Assembly: GCA_023457935.1 (NCBI GenBank)
Contig: JAEXBA010000025.1
Span: forward strand, 1-54,917
Length of the DNA: 54,917 bases
Direction of reading: 5' to 3'
Source: Bacteroidota bacterium
GTDB lineage: Bacteria; Bacteroidota; Bacteroidia; Flavobacteriales; Weeksellaceae
Under the pieces are notes generated by a model. That model was not told the DNA's origin. It was given only the letters and a program-made list of their open reading frames with translations, and searched no databases. Position numbers and translations under genes: made by a program. The stretch's first letter is position 1. Each line of letters begins with the position of its first letter. This document shows positions 13,757 to 21,982 of the stretch, one piece after another.

Positions 13757-16156
13757 TCATTTAATATCTTCGCTGTAGTACACCGGGATCCCGCTGTTAT
13801 TATCAAAGCCCGTAATCAGCAGATGTCTTTTATCCGGTGTGTCGTTATTATAAAAATTCAAATCTACAGGCGGATTGGCTGCACTCGGCACATCAGGATT
13901 CCAGTACAGAACATTTCTGATATCTGTCGTAATTACAGTATTCAGTTCCGGACGGTAGGAAATGTTTGGAAAGGTTTCTTCCTTTGCATAACCAGCCAGC
14001 GAAACCTGTTTGAGGCCTGCTGATTTACCGAATTCATCAGATGACCGGCCATGATTTCCTCTCTTGGTGTAAATCACAATAGCCGCAAGAGAACCGTTGC
14101 GGGAAATTGCATAACTGTTCTTCAGAACCTTAATCATGGCCACATCAGTAGCATTCATTGAAGAAACCTGCTGGGAGAAAACCGGAATTTCATCAATAAA
14201 GAAGTTCACGGGAGAACCTCGGTATGTGGCCGAGTAATCACCGTTTCTGGATTGTAGGGAAAGACCGGAAACCCTTCCCTGCAGCCACTGCATAATATCG
14301 GTAGAACCCAGTGAAGATGTATTATCGTTTATGAAATCGAAAACATCCTCATTCTGACTTCTGAAAAGCGAAGAACTTAATTCTTTATTAAGTTTTGCTG
14401 TAAGATCTTTTTTCTGGGCTCTGATTTTCACTTCCTCAATCTCAAAAATCTTTTCATCGAATATTTTCTGATTTTTTTTAGTTGAAACCAACACTGCCTC
14501 ATCTCTGGAAAGTTCTGCAGTCTGAGAACGGCTGACGAGCGTGTAGGCATTAGACGGCAACTGTTTTCTGAACGGCTGAAACCCAAAATTAGGCTGCAGG
14601 TACACCTGAACTCTGTCTTTGGGCTGTTTGGTATCTACCTCATAGGAAAATTTCACTGAATCTTCAAAAGCGAGCTGGCTCAGCACAAAAAATCCGTTCG
14701 CATCGGATTTGGCGTTGATTGTTCTGATGCCATGATTTTTCTGAGTAAAGAAAAGCGTTACATCGGTATTGGGAGCCGGTTTTCCGCCAATGAAAATTTT
14801 ACCGTTGTAGGAAAGATAAAATTCGGGAACTTTTGTAATCTGCGGAAAATTTCCTGCTGTCATCTGCGCCCAGTCGAACCTTTTCCACTGTTCTGAAATC
14901 ATCAGAGCATCAAGTGCTTCCGGATTGCGTTGTTCATCGAAGTACTGCGCAGGCCGGTCAATTTTTGATCCAAAGTCACCTGTAAGCCATAGACTGCTCA
15001 ACATACTGTTGATATGTTCGGTTCCGGGCTGATCATCGTTGACAATCAGTACACTGTAATTGATATTTTCAGGTGTTTTCTTAAAGCTGAATGAGTTGTT
15101 TCCGCGCGCTGTTGTATTGAATGATTTTGTAGCAAATTCCGGCTTGATAAGCTCCAGTTTCTGAGGCTGAACAAAAGCCAGTCTTTTGGCAAGAACATTC
15201 TCCTGATCATCAAAAACAGTAAGCTGGAGAACGCCATTGATTAAAGAACTGGTTGGAATTGACAGCTTCTGACTGGGCAAGGAATTAAATTTTGCGCGGT
15301 AAACCACCTGACTGCCAATGGTTCCCAAAACGGTGTAGTAACCGGAGCCGGCAGCAGGATTTTTTGTGAGAATCTGAAATTCTACGGCCTCTGCCTTACT
15401 AGCTACTTTGAGGTGAATTCCGGACGGCATTACTTCCGGAATATCAAAAGTTTTCTTATTGCCGTTTGAATCTTCAGCAAAAAGTTTGTACTTCTTTCCG
15501 GCTTCAGGCGTAATATTCAGAATACCGACGTTGGAATCCATGTTAATGAAATCAACCAGCTTTTGGTCAGGATTCTGCATTTCTGCAACATATCCGGTGA
15601 GTTTCCCCGGAAAATGGCCTTCGGAATTTATTCTTACAGCGAGTTTTGTTGGAATACCGCTGATGAATGAGCCGCTTTCAGGGTGGATTTTGACAGTCCA
15701 GTCTGCGTTTTCCTTTAATTTCAGCTTTTGGGGAGAATCCGGATTGTACACCTGAATTTCCTGCAGATACTGGAAATCTTCGCTGAAGTTCGTCATCCAT
15801 GTCGTATAAGCTCTAAGGTAATAGATACCTTCCTGAAGATCTTCCGGCAGGAAAATATTGCCGCTTCCTTCAGCATTGATCAGAGGAAACATCTTCTTGG
15901 TAACAATCTTTTTGCTGCTGTCATACAGTTCCAGATACAGGTTGGTTGAAAGACGGGACAAGCTGTATCCGTCGAAAACATAGGATTTGAACCACAGATT
16001 TTCACCCGCAATAAACTTATCTTTCAGCAGCGAAAGGTGTATTTTTTCCTGCGGATATTTTTCGTTGAATGTTAAAAGTGAAGTTTCTGCACGGCTTTGC
16101 GCTGGTGAATAAACGATGCAGCAAAAAAGAATCAAAGCGATAAATCTCCTGATCAT
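13757..16156 (-). CDS. Secreted protein with MG2-like and TonB plug domains, no barrel
   Basis: Exported protein of 799 residues from the ATG at 16156, where a signal peptide begins (RRFIALILFC, cleavage near SPAQS). The in-frame ATG at 16222 adds a charged stretch and is unlikely. An N-terminal region resembles the MG2 domain of alpha-2-macroglobulins (KFIAGENLWFKSYV), a Gly/Pro-rich beta region with an FIGGKPAPNTDVTLFF segment follows, and near the C-terminus (about 590-710) there is a TonB-plug-like domain (QGRVSGLSL, FFIDEIPV). No beta-barrel follows, so it is not a transporter. Proteins of this architecture are common and uncharacterised in Bacteroidota. It lies upstream of the symporter operon with a 171-bp gap, so co-transcription is uncertain. 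Confidence 0.75.
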   Translation of the reverse strand: MIRRFIALILFCCIVYSPAQSRAETSLLTFNEKYPQEKIHLSLLKDKFIAGENLWFKSYVFDGYSLSRLSTNLYLELYDSSKKIVTKKMFPLINAEGSGNIFLPEDLQEGIYYLRAYTTWMTNFSEDFQYLQEIQVYNPDSPQKLKLKENADWTVKIHPESGSFISGIPTKLAVRINSEGHFPGKLTGYVAEMQNPDQKLVDFINMDSNVGILNITPEAGKKYKLFAEDSNGNKKTFDIPEVMPSGIHLKVASKAEAVEFQILTKNPAAGSGYYTVLGTIGSQVVYRAKFNSLPSQKLSIPTSSLINGVLQLTVFDDQENVLAKRLAFVQPQKLELIKPEFATKSFNTTARGNNSFSFKKTPENINYSVLIVNDDQPGTEHINSMLSSLWLTGDFGSKIDRPAQYFDEQRNPEALDALMISEQWKRFDWAQMTAGNFPQITKVPEFYLSYNGKIFIGGKPAPNTDVTLFFTQKNHGIRTINAKSDANGFFVLSQLAFEDSVKFSYEVDTKQPKDRVQVYLQPNFGFQPFRKQLPSNAYTLVSRSQTAELSRDEAVLVSTKKNQKIFDEKIFEIEEVKIRAQKKDLTAKLNKELSSSLFRSQNEDVFDFINDNTSSLGSTDIMQWLQGRVSGLSLQSRNGDYSATYRGSPVNFFIDEIPVFSQQVSSMNATDVAMIKVLKNSYAISRNGSLAAIVIYTKRGNHGRSSDEFGKSAGLKQVSLAGYAKEETFPNISYRPELNTVITTDIRNVLYWNPDVPSAANPPVDLNFYNNDTPDKRHLLITGFDNNSGIPVYYSEDIK

Positions 16157-16246
16157 AAATAGTTTTTTCAATTTTTCCAAAGATAATTTTTTTTCAAGTG
16201 GCTGCCAAGCCCGGTTTTCCACATGTATTAAATTTAATAATTTATC

Positions 16247-16276
16247 TTGCTAATTTGTAAATAATTTGTATTTTTG
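16247..16276 (+). promoter_or_regulatory. rplS promoter
   Basis: TTG at 16247-16249 and TATTTTTG at 16269-16276 with a 19-bp spacer match the Bacteroidota -33/-7 consensus. A leader of about 60 nt would precede the rplS start. Confidence 0.65.
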
Positions 16277-16344
16277 CAGCCTGTTAACCAACCTCTGACG
16301 AAGGACGTGAATGTTGTTTGGCTTAAACATTTTTTATATTAATA

Positions 16345-16701
16345 ATGGATTTATTAAAGTACGTACAGGACAAGTACATTGCTAAAAAGGAATTCCCTGA
16401 ATTCAAAGCCGGTGACACCATCACCGTGTATTACGAAATTAAAGAAGGTCAGAAAACCAGAACTCAGTTCTTTAAAGGAACTGTGATTCAGTTGAGAGGA
16501 ACCGGTCTTACCAAGACTTTCACCATCAGAAAAATGAGCGGTGATGTAGGTGTAGAAAGAGTTTTCCCTATCAACATGCCTGCTCTGCAGAAAATTGAGG
16601 TAGACAGAAGAGGTAAAGTAAGAAGATCAAGAATCTACTACTTCAGAGATCTTAGAGGTAAAAAGGCAAGAATTAAAGATATGCCTTACAAAAAGAGCTA
16701 A
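16345..16701 (+). CDS. rplS: 50S ribosomal protein L19
   Basis: Ribosomal protein L19, 118 residues, at the interface of the two ribosomal subunits. The GDTITVYYEIKEG and FTIRKMSGDVGVERVFPI segments and the basic C-terminus (GKVRRSRIYYFRD) are typical, and the length is normal for the family. It is a single-gene unit: its own promoter lies at 16247-16276 and a strong terminator starts 24 bp after the stop. The usual rimM-trmD partners of other bacteria are absent here. Confidence 0.97.
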   Translation: MDLLKYVQDKYIAKKEFPEFKAGDTITVYYEIKEGQKTRTQFFKGTVIQLRGTGLTKTFTIRKMSGDVGVERVFPINMPALQKIEVDRRGKVRRSRIYYFRDLRGKKARIKDMPYKKS

Positions 16702-16724
16702 GACAATTCAGACAACAACAATAG

Positions 16725-16753
16725 AAAAACCATCCAGATTTTGGATGGTTTTT
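16725..16753 (+). terminator. Terminator of rplS, shared with the convergent gene
   Basis: AAAAACCATCCA (16725-16736) pairs with TGGATGGTTTTT (16742-16753) around a five-base loop. It is symmetrical and would work in both directions; its last base is also the final base of the minus-strand gene at 16753. Confidence 0.9.
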
Positions 16754-17286
16754 CATTTTTGGAGCGCCTTGATGCACTCTTCTCTTATCTTCCAGAATTC
16801 TTCTAAGCTGTAAATAATGTGCGTATTTTTCTTTAAGTAACTGGAAAGAAATTTCCTGTGAAAATCTATCTTAAAATCCGTGATCTGATCCGTTTCAATT
16901 TCTGTTTCAAAAACCAAATCATTCGCAAAAATTTCCGGTTTCCAGCCTTTTCGTGTGAAATCCTTAATTTCGCCGTTTATTTTCAGATAATTATGCGCTT
17001 CCGGCATTTCCTGAAGATTATATTTCTGAAGAACCGGAATAATTCGCGGTGTATTTGCTGAATTCATCATGAAAATCCCCAACATCAGCTGCACACCATC
17101 AATCCTCTTAATCTCTGCGACATATTTCAGAAAGGCATGTTTCGTACTGCAGGTACCACAGTTTTCTTTCAGAACGCATAGAATATCTGCTTTGAAAGCG
17201 TTCCGTTGATAAGGCATTGCCTGGACTGTTCTGCAGCAGTCATCAAACGGCAACTGTATGAAATATTCTAGTGATAATTTTCGCAT
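16753..17286 (-). CDS. Unrecognised protein with a Cys/His-containing segment
   Basis: Protein of 177 residues with no signal peptide. A conserved-looking segment ENCGTCSTKHAFL at about 41-53 resembles the nucleophile-cysteine region of transglutaminase-like or papain-fold proteins, and an adjacent pair CC lies at 17-18; a later His in PEAHNYL could complete a catalytic set. This is a suggestion, not an assignment. The ATG at 17286 directly follows the T-run of the rpsA terminator, leaving no room for its own leader, so it must be read by read-through from rpsA, a leaderless message, or from a later start such as Met24. Function unknown. Confidence 0.55.
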   Translation of the reverse strand: MRKLSLEYFIQLPFDDCCRTVQAMPYQRNAFKADILCVLKENCGTCSTKHAFLKYVAEIKRIDGVQLMLGIFMMNSANTPRIIPVLQKYNLQEMPEAHNYLKINGEIKDFTRKGWKPEIFANDLVFETEIETDQITDFKIDFHRKFLSSYLKKNTHIIYSLEEFWKIREECIKALQK

Positions 17287-17313
17287 AAAAAAACCGCTTC
17301 ATTTCTGAAGCGG
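17287..17313 (-). terminator. rpsA terminator
   Basis: On the minus strand CCGCTTCA (17313-17306) pairs with TGAAGCGG (17301-17294) around a four-base loop, followed by seven T. It lies 22 bp after the rpsA stop and its T-run touches the start codon of the next gene. Confidence 0.85.
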
Positions 17314-17334
17314 CGAAATGTATGAAATTCTGGA

Positions 17335-19119
17335 TTAGTTTCCTCCTTCCATTTTCTTTTTCAGTTCAGCCAAAGCATCAATGTCTCCAAGTGTAGTTTT
17401 TTCTTCACCTGAAGTAGCTGCCGGCTTGTTTGAAGCTTCTTTCACATTCTTTCTTTCCTCATCTCTGAAGATTCCTGTATGCGATACTACTACTCTCTTG
17501 AAATCTTTGTTGAATTCGATTACTTTGAATTCTGCTGATTCTCCTTTCTTGATTTTGGATCCGTCTTCCTTCTCCAAAAGTCTTGCAGGGCAGAACGCTT
17601 CTACTTCAGCATCTTCAAACTGAACCTGAGCTCCTTTATCGAATACATCAGTTGCAGTTCCGCTGTGTACGGTACCTTCAGCATATTTAGTTTCGAATTT
17701 ATCCCAAGGGTTTTCCTGAAGCTGCTTGTGACCTAGAGAAAGTCTTCTTGCAGCAGTATCAAGTTCAAGAACTACAACATCAAGTTTGTCACCTACGTTG
17801 CAGAATTCGCTTGGATGCTTGATTTTCTTCGTCCATGAAAGGTCAGAAATGTAGATCAAACCGTCAATTCCTTCTTCAAGTTCTACGAAAACACCAAAGT
17901 TTGTAAAGTTTCTAACCGTTCCTTTGTGCTGGGAACCGATTGGATATTTCTGCTCGATATTTTCCCATGGATCTTTAGAAAGCTGCTTCATACCAAGAGA
18001 AATTTTTCTCTCTTCTCTGTCAAGCGTCAATACTTCTGCTTCAACTTCATCACCAACTTTTACGAAATCTCCTGCGCTTCTCAGGTGAGTGCTCCAAGAC
18101 ATTTCTGAAACGTGGATAAGGCCTTCAACACCTGGAGCAACTTCTACAAATGCGCCATAGTCTGCAAGAACCACCACTTTTCCTTTTACTTTATCACCAA
18201 CTTTCATGTCAGCAGAAAGAGCATCCCAAGGATGAGCTTCCAACTGCTTCATGCCAAGCTGAATTCTTGTTTTCTCATCGTCGAAGTCAAGGATAACCAC
18301 TTTAACTGTCTGCCCGTCTTCAAGGATTTCAGATGGATGGTTAACCCTAGACCATGAAAGATCTGTAATGTGGATAAGACCGTCAACACCTCCAAGGTCA
18401 ACAAATACAGCGTAAGAAGTAATGTTTTTAACAGTTCCTTCAAGAACCTGACCTTTTTCAAGCTGAGCGATGATTTCTTTTTTCTGTCCTTCGATGTCTG
18501 CTTCGATAAGTGCTTTGTGAGATACAACAACGTTTTTGAACTCAGGGTTGATTTTAACCACTTTGAATTCCATTGTTTTACCAACGTATTGATCGTAATC
18601 TTTAATCGGCTTAACATCGATCTGAGAACCTGGAAGGAAAGCTTCAATACCGTGAACATCCACGATCATACCTCCTTTCGTTCTTGATTTTACAAAACCG
18701 TTAACGATTTCTCCGGTTTCGTGCAGTTCATTTACTTTATCCCAAGCTTTAAGCGTTCTTGCTTTTTTGTGAGACAGCTGTAACTGGCCTGACTTGTCTT
18801 CTCTTCTGTCTACCATTACTTCTACTTCATCACCAACAGCTAAACCTTGGTTGTAACGGAATTCGTTAAGAGAGATAACACCTTCAGATTTGAAATTGAT
18901 GTCCACAATCGCTTCCTTGTCTGTAAGTCTTACTACTTTACCTACAAGTACGTCGTTGTCTTCAAGATCAGAAAGAGATCCTTTGTAGATTTCTTCAAGA
19001 TCATTTTTTTCTTTTCTTGCATCAGCATCAAGACCAGACTCGAAAGAATCCCAGTCAAACTGTTCAGGTGCTACGTTTGCGTTCATTAATAACGCTTCTT
19101 TGTTTGTCGTTTCAGACAT
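17335..19119 (-). CDS. rpsA: 30S ribosomal protein S1
   Basis: Ribosomal protein S1, 594 residues, which binds mRNA on the small subunit and helps translation start. Six S1 RNA-binding domains can be seen at about 57-119, 136-202, 223-292, 307-379, 394-467 and 480-550; domains three to five carry the best matches (GLIHITDLSWS, GLIHVSEMSWS, GLIYISDLSWT). The C-terminal tail is Lys/Ala/Glu-rich. The gene has its own promoter and a leader of about 110 nt with crossing complementary segments (see 19150-19221), consistent with autoregulation, as known for S1 in gamma-proteobacteria by a different structure. Confidence 0.96.
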   Translation of the reverse strand: MSETTNKEALLMNANVAPEQFDWDSFESGLDADARKEKNDLEEIYKGSLSDLEDNDVLVGKVVRLTDKEAIVDINFKSEGVISLNEFRYNQGLAVGDEVEVMVDRREDKSGQLQLSHKKARTLKAWDKVNELHETGEIVNGFVKSRTKGGMIVDVHGIEAFLPGSQIDVKPIKDYDQYVGKTMEFKVVKINPEFKNVVVSHKALIEADIEGQKKEIIAQLEKGQVLEGTVKNITSYAVFVDLGGVDGLIHITDLSWSRVNHPSEILEDGQTVKVVILDFDDEKTRIQLGMKQLEAHPWDALSADMKVGDKVKGKVVVLADYGAFVEVAPGVEGLIHVSEMSWSTHLRSAGDFVKVGDEVEAEVLTLDREERKISLGMKQLSKDPWENIEQKYPIGSQHKGTVRNFTNFGVFVELEEGIDGLIYISDLSWTKKIKHPSEFCNVGDKLDVVVLELDTAARRLSLGHKQLQENPWDKFETKYAEGTVHSGTATDVFDKGAQVQFEDAEVEAFCPARLLEKEDGSKIKKGESAEFKVIEFNKDFKRVVVSHTGIFRDEERKNVKEASNKPAATSGEEKTTLGDIDALAELKKKMEGGN

Positions 19120-19149
19120 AATAAAAAATTTGTATTCCTTCTCTCAAGT

Positions 19150-19221
19150 GGTCTGAAGTGCGGATCTCAAAATACGGAAGTTGTTAATTGTTAATGTTTT
19201 ACTTTTTCAGACCTGTCCGCA
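19150..19221 (-). promoter_or_regulatory. rpsA leader with two crossing complementary pairs
   Basis: In the rpsA message, GGTCTGAA (19213-19206) can pair with TTCAGACC (19157-19150), and TGCGGA (19221-19216) with TCCGCA (19164-19159). The pairs interleave, so they form either a pseudoknot or two mutually exclusive hairpins. The second strands end 31 nt before the start codon. Confidence 0.45.
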
Positions 19222-19232
19222 AAAAAGTGGTG

Positions 19233-19263
19233 CAAAAATACGACTAATCAGTCAATTACACAA
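19233..19263 (-). promoter_or_regulatory. rpsA promoter
   Basis: On the minus strand TTG (19263-19261), a 20-bp spacer and TATTTTTG (19240-19233) match the Bacteroidota consensus and place the transcription start near 19226. Confidence 0.65.
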
Positions 19264-19555
19264 CAAAAGGTCTTACATAATTTGATCATAAATGTTTCAT
19301 TAACTATTATGTTAAATTAAAGATGAAATTTTTACCTGTTTTCATGAATAAACCGCGGATATTTTTCTTTCATCGGTCATTCATTCTTTTATAACATTCT
19401 TCACTTGAAGATTTCATTAACATATTATTCAATCCATACTATTTTAACAGCCCGTTAATTTTATTATAAAGTCCTTTTACCGTATTAAAATGTCATAATT
19501 CTTGATGCACTATCAGTAACCAAATCACAATTATTAACATTAAAAATTCAAAATT

Positions 19556-20086
19556 ATGTCTTACACAGTTGTGGGAATGTTCCCAAGTAATGACGATGCC
19601 GCAAGAGCATCAGAAAAATTAGATAATAACGGTTTCTCGAAGGAAGATTACAATGTTTCCAATTACAGAAGAAACACCGAAATTGATAACGACCTGGATT
19701 ACGAATACGAGGAAGATGCCAATACTACGAGCTTCTGGGATTCATTATTCGGCGATAATGAAGATGAACGAAAAAGATACAGCTACGCCGGCACGAAGAG
19801 CAATATTGTAACCGTTTATACTGATGACAATTCGCGTGCAGAAGAAGCGCGTGATATTATGAACGATATGGGCGCCATTAATGTAAACGATTACACTAAA
19901 GATTATTATCCGCAAAGCGAAGAGTTCATTAATGATACCGGCGATCAGCACTTAAGCAATGCCGAAAGAGCAAGGATTATCGCAAAAGCAAGATCCGGAG
20001 CTTATTTGGATTCCGACCGTTCTTACAGTTTCAGAAGAAGAGACGGAATGACAGACCGTATGGATCATCAGGGCGACACGTTCTAA
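19556..20086 (+). CDS. General stress protein (YflT-type)
   Basis: Soluble protein of 176 residues. The N-terminal MSYTVVGMFPSNDDAARASE and the later IVTVYTDDNSRAEEARDIM form a beta-alpha-beta pattern like the general-stress YflT domain of Bacillus proteins; a second fragment NDMGAINVNDY closes it. Between them is an acidic linker, and the tail is basic with RRRD. It is a single-gene unit with its own terminator. The biochemical role of the family is not established; a stress-inducible protein is the most that can be said. Confidence 0.7.
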   Translation: MSYTVVGMFPSNDDAARASEKLDNNGFSKEDYNVSNYRRNTEIDNDLDYEYEEDANTTSFWDSLFGDNEDERKRYSYAGTKSNIVTVYTDDNSRAEEARDIMNDMGAINVNDYTKDYYPQSEEFINDTGDQHLSNAERARIIAKARSGAYLDSDRSYSFRRRDGMTDRMDHQGDTF

Positions 20087-20112
20087 TTACAAAGCACACG
20101 TAAATTTAACAG

Positions 20113-20146
20113 AAAGACATTTCTTCAGGAAGTGTCTTTTTTATTT
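20113..20146 (+). terminator. Terminator of the stress-protein gene
   Basis: AAAGACA (20113-20119) pairs with TGTCTTT (20133-20139), extended inside by TTC/GAA, and is followed by T-rich sequence. Confidence 0.75.
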
Positions 20147-20174
20147 TGCACAAAAATCAAACTTCTTATATTTG
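20145..20174 (+). promoter_or_regulatory. Promoter of the MerR-family gene
   Basis: TTTG at 20145-20148, an 18-bp spacer and TATATTTG at 20167-20174 fit the Bacteroidota consensus. Transcription would start only a few bases before the GTG at 20189. Confidence 0.55.
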
Positions 20175-20188
20175 TTTAAAATTATTGT

Positions 20189-20536
20189 GTGAAAGTCAAT
20201 CTTCCGGATAAATTGTACTACTCTATTGGCGAAGTTGCCAAGGCATTTGATGTGAACACATCACTGCTTCGCTATTGGGAGCAGGAATTTCCGATTTTAA
20301 GACCGAAGAAAAACAAAAAAGGCAACCGCTACTTCACACCCGAAGACCTCAAAAATCTTCAGATTATTTATCATCTTGTAAAAGAAAAAGGCTATACACT
20401 CGACGGCGCGCGCATTGCCCTGACGACCAACAGTAAAATTTCTGAAACCGTTTCGATGATTGACCGATTGGAATTTGTAAAGGCCGAATTGCTCAAGATT
20501 AAAGAATCTTTAGCAGAAAATCCGCAGTCCGGATAA
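20189..20536 (+). CDS. MerR-family transcriptional regulator
   Basis: Regulator of 115 residues. The N-terminal winged helix-turn-helix begins at YYSIGEVAKAF (10-20) and continues with LLRYWEQEFP, the signature of MerR proteins, followed by GNRYFTPEDL and a dimerisation helix. There is no C-terminal ligand or metal-binding domain, so it is a minimal MerR. The start is a GTG codon; no upstream ATG is in frame. In related genomes a gene like this often stands before a LemA and an M48 peptidase gene; here a helix-hairpin-helix protein and an M48 peptidase follow on the same strand. Confidence 0.87.
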   Translation: MKVNLPDKLYYSIGEVAKAFDVNTSLLRYWEQEFPILRPKKNKKGNRYFTPEDLKNLQIIYHLVKEKGYTLDGARIALTTNSKISETVSMIDRLEFVKAELLKIKESLAENPQSG

Positions 20537-20602
20537 AAAAAGGGGGTTTTTCCTTATTTTTCAATTCTTTTTCCTGTTTAATTTTGAACAAAATACAACA
20601 GG

Positions 20603-21955
20603 ATGAAATCAACCATTAAAAACTCGCTTTTCAAAAGCAAGATTATCGCATTTTCCTTTTTCGGAATCGGTATTGCAGCCGGATCTTATTATCTGGGATC
20701 TCATAAAACCGAAAACGCGCCGGAAATTGAAAAACTCACTTTTACAGAGAATTCTGCTGAAAAAAATATCGTTCTGTCAGAATTCAACCCTAATGAACTT
20801 TCCGCAGAACAATGGCAGAAACTTGGCTTCTCCGAAAAACAGTCCGCAACGATACTGAAGTACAAAAATATTGTCGGCGGAGAATTTCTTTCTAAAAAGC
20901 AGCTGAAGAAATGTTATGCTATTTCCGATGAAAAGTTTGCAGAATTGGATGACTTCATTTTACTTCCAGAGGAAACTCCGAAAAGCTCAAACTCCGGTTA
21001 TGGTTTTGTGAATTACTCAAAAAGTTCAAAAAAAGGAATTTCGGTACATCAGAAGTTCAATCCAGATTTATATTCGCAGCAGGACTGGGAAAACCTTGGC
21101 TTTTCGGAAAAGCAAAGCGCAGCCATCATCAAATACAGAGATTATCTTGGCGGAAGCTTTCACAGCAAGGAAAAATTCAGAGAGTGCTTTATCATCAACG
21201 AAGAAAATTACCGGAAACTGGCGCCGTTTTTAATGTTGCCCGAAAAAAGTAAAAGTAATGAGACTCGAATCTTTAAAACATCGCAATCCCAGAATCCGAA
21301 ATTAGCTTTAAAAAATTTCGATCCCAACACTTTGGATGTTGAAGGCTGGAAAGATCTTGGTTTCTCGGAAAAACAAGCCAATGTTATCCTGAATTATAAA
21401 ACAAAAAATCTCAGAGGAAGCTTCCATACTTTGGATGAAATAAAATCCTGTTTTGTGATTTCGGAGGAAAAGTTTACAGAAATCGCTCCTTTCATTCAGC
21501 TGAACAGGGAAAATTTCACAGAAAGAAAAACTCCGGTATATGCAAAAACAGAACTTCCGGCCGTAAAAAGTGATTTTACGAAAATTGATATCAATCAGAT
21601 CACTTACGAACAGCTTGTAGAATTTGGATTTACACAGAAAGTTGCTGCAGGTTTTGTAACCTTCCGCAGTAAACTTGGCGGTTTCATCAATAAAAATCAG
21701 GTTTTTGAAACGTATGATATCGACCGTCAGCTTGCGGAAAAACTCAACACCACCTGCCTTCTAAAAACTGAAAAAGTTGAAAAATATACGTTGCTCAACG
21801 CGCCGGAAAGCTGGCTGAAAACGCATCCGTATTTCCGTTACAGCGCCGATAAAATCATCTATTACCGCCAAACCAACGACAACGAGAAAAAAATCTGGAA
21901 AATGATGAATGTAAAACCGGAATATGTGGCAAAAATGAAGCTGTATTTGAAGTAA
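20603..21955 (+). CDS. Membrane-anchored protein with tandem helix-hairpin-helix repeats
   Basis: Protein of 450 residues with one N-terminal membrane helix (about 13-31). Four repeats of some 55-80 residues, related to the ComEA helix-hairpin-helix, start at the segments LSAEQWQKLGFSEKQSATI, YSQQDWENLGFSEKQSAAI, LDVEGWKDLGFSEKQANVI and ITYEQLVEFGFTQKVAAGF, each followed by a GG[SE]F-type turn; a degenerate fifth (ESWLKTHPYFRYSADKI) ends the protein. Single ComEA-type motifs bind DNA non-specifically in uptake systems. The array and anchor suggest a periplasmic or surface DNA- or protein-binding rod, but the role is unknown. It ends 27 bp before the M48 gene. Confidence 0.72.
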   Translation: MKSTIKNSLFKSKIIAFSFFGIGIAAGSYYLGSHKTENAPEIEKLTFTENSAEKNIVLSEFNPNELSAEQWQKLGFSEKQSATILKYKNIVGGEFLSKKQLKKCYAISDEKFAELDDFILLPEETPKSSNSGYGFVNYSKSSKKGISVHQKFNPDLYSQQDWENLGFSEKQSAAIIKYRDYLGGSFHSKEKFRECFIINEENYRKLAPFLMLPEKSKSNETRIFKTSQSQNPKLALKNFDPNTLDVEGWKDLGFSEKQANVILNYKTKNLRGSFHTLDEIKSCFVISEEKFTEIAPFIQLNRENFTERKTPVYAKTELPAVKSDFTKIDINQITYEQLVEFGFTQKVAAGFVTFRSKLGGFINKNQVFETYDIDRQLAEKLNTTCLLKTEKVEKYTLLNAPESWLKTHPYFRYSADKIIYYRQTNDNEKKIWKMMNVKPEYVAKMKLYLK

Positions 21956-21982
21956 AAAACTTATTTTCGTCAAAACATTTTC

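Larger units (their letters stand above)
19120..19555. other. Intergenic region between divergent rpsA and the stress-protein gene
   Basis: This 436-bp spacer holds the rpsA leader and promoter (19120-19263) and about 290 bp of AT-rich sequence before the stress-protein start. I see no ORF, tRNA or clear ncRNA in the latter part. Confidence 0.6.
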
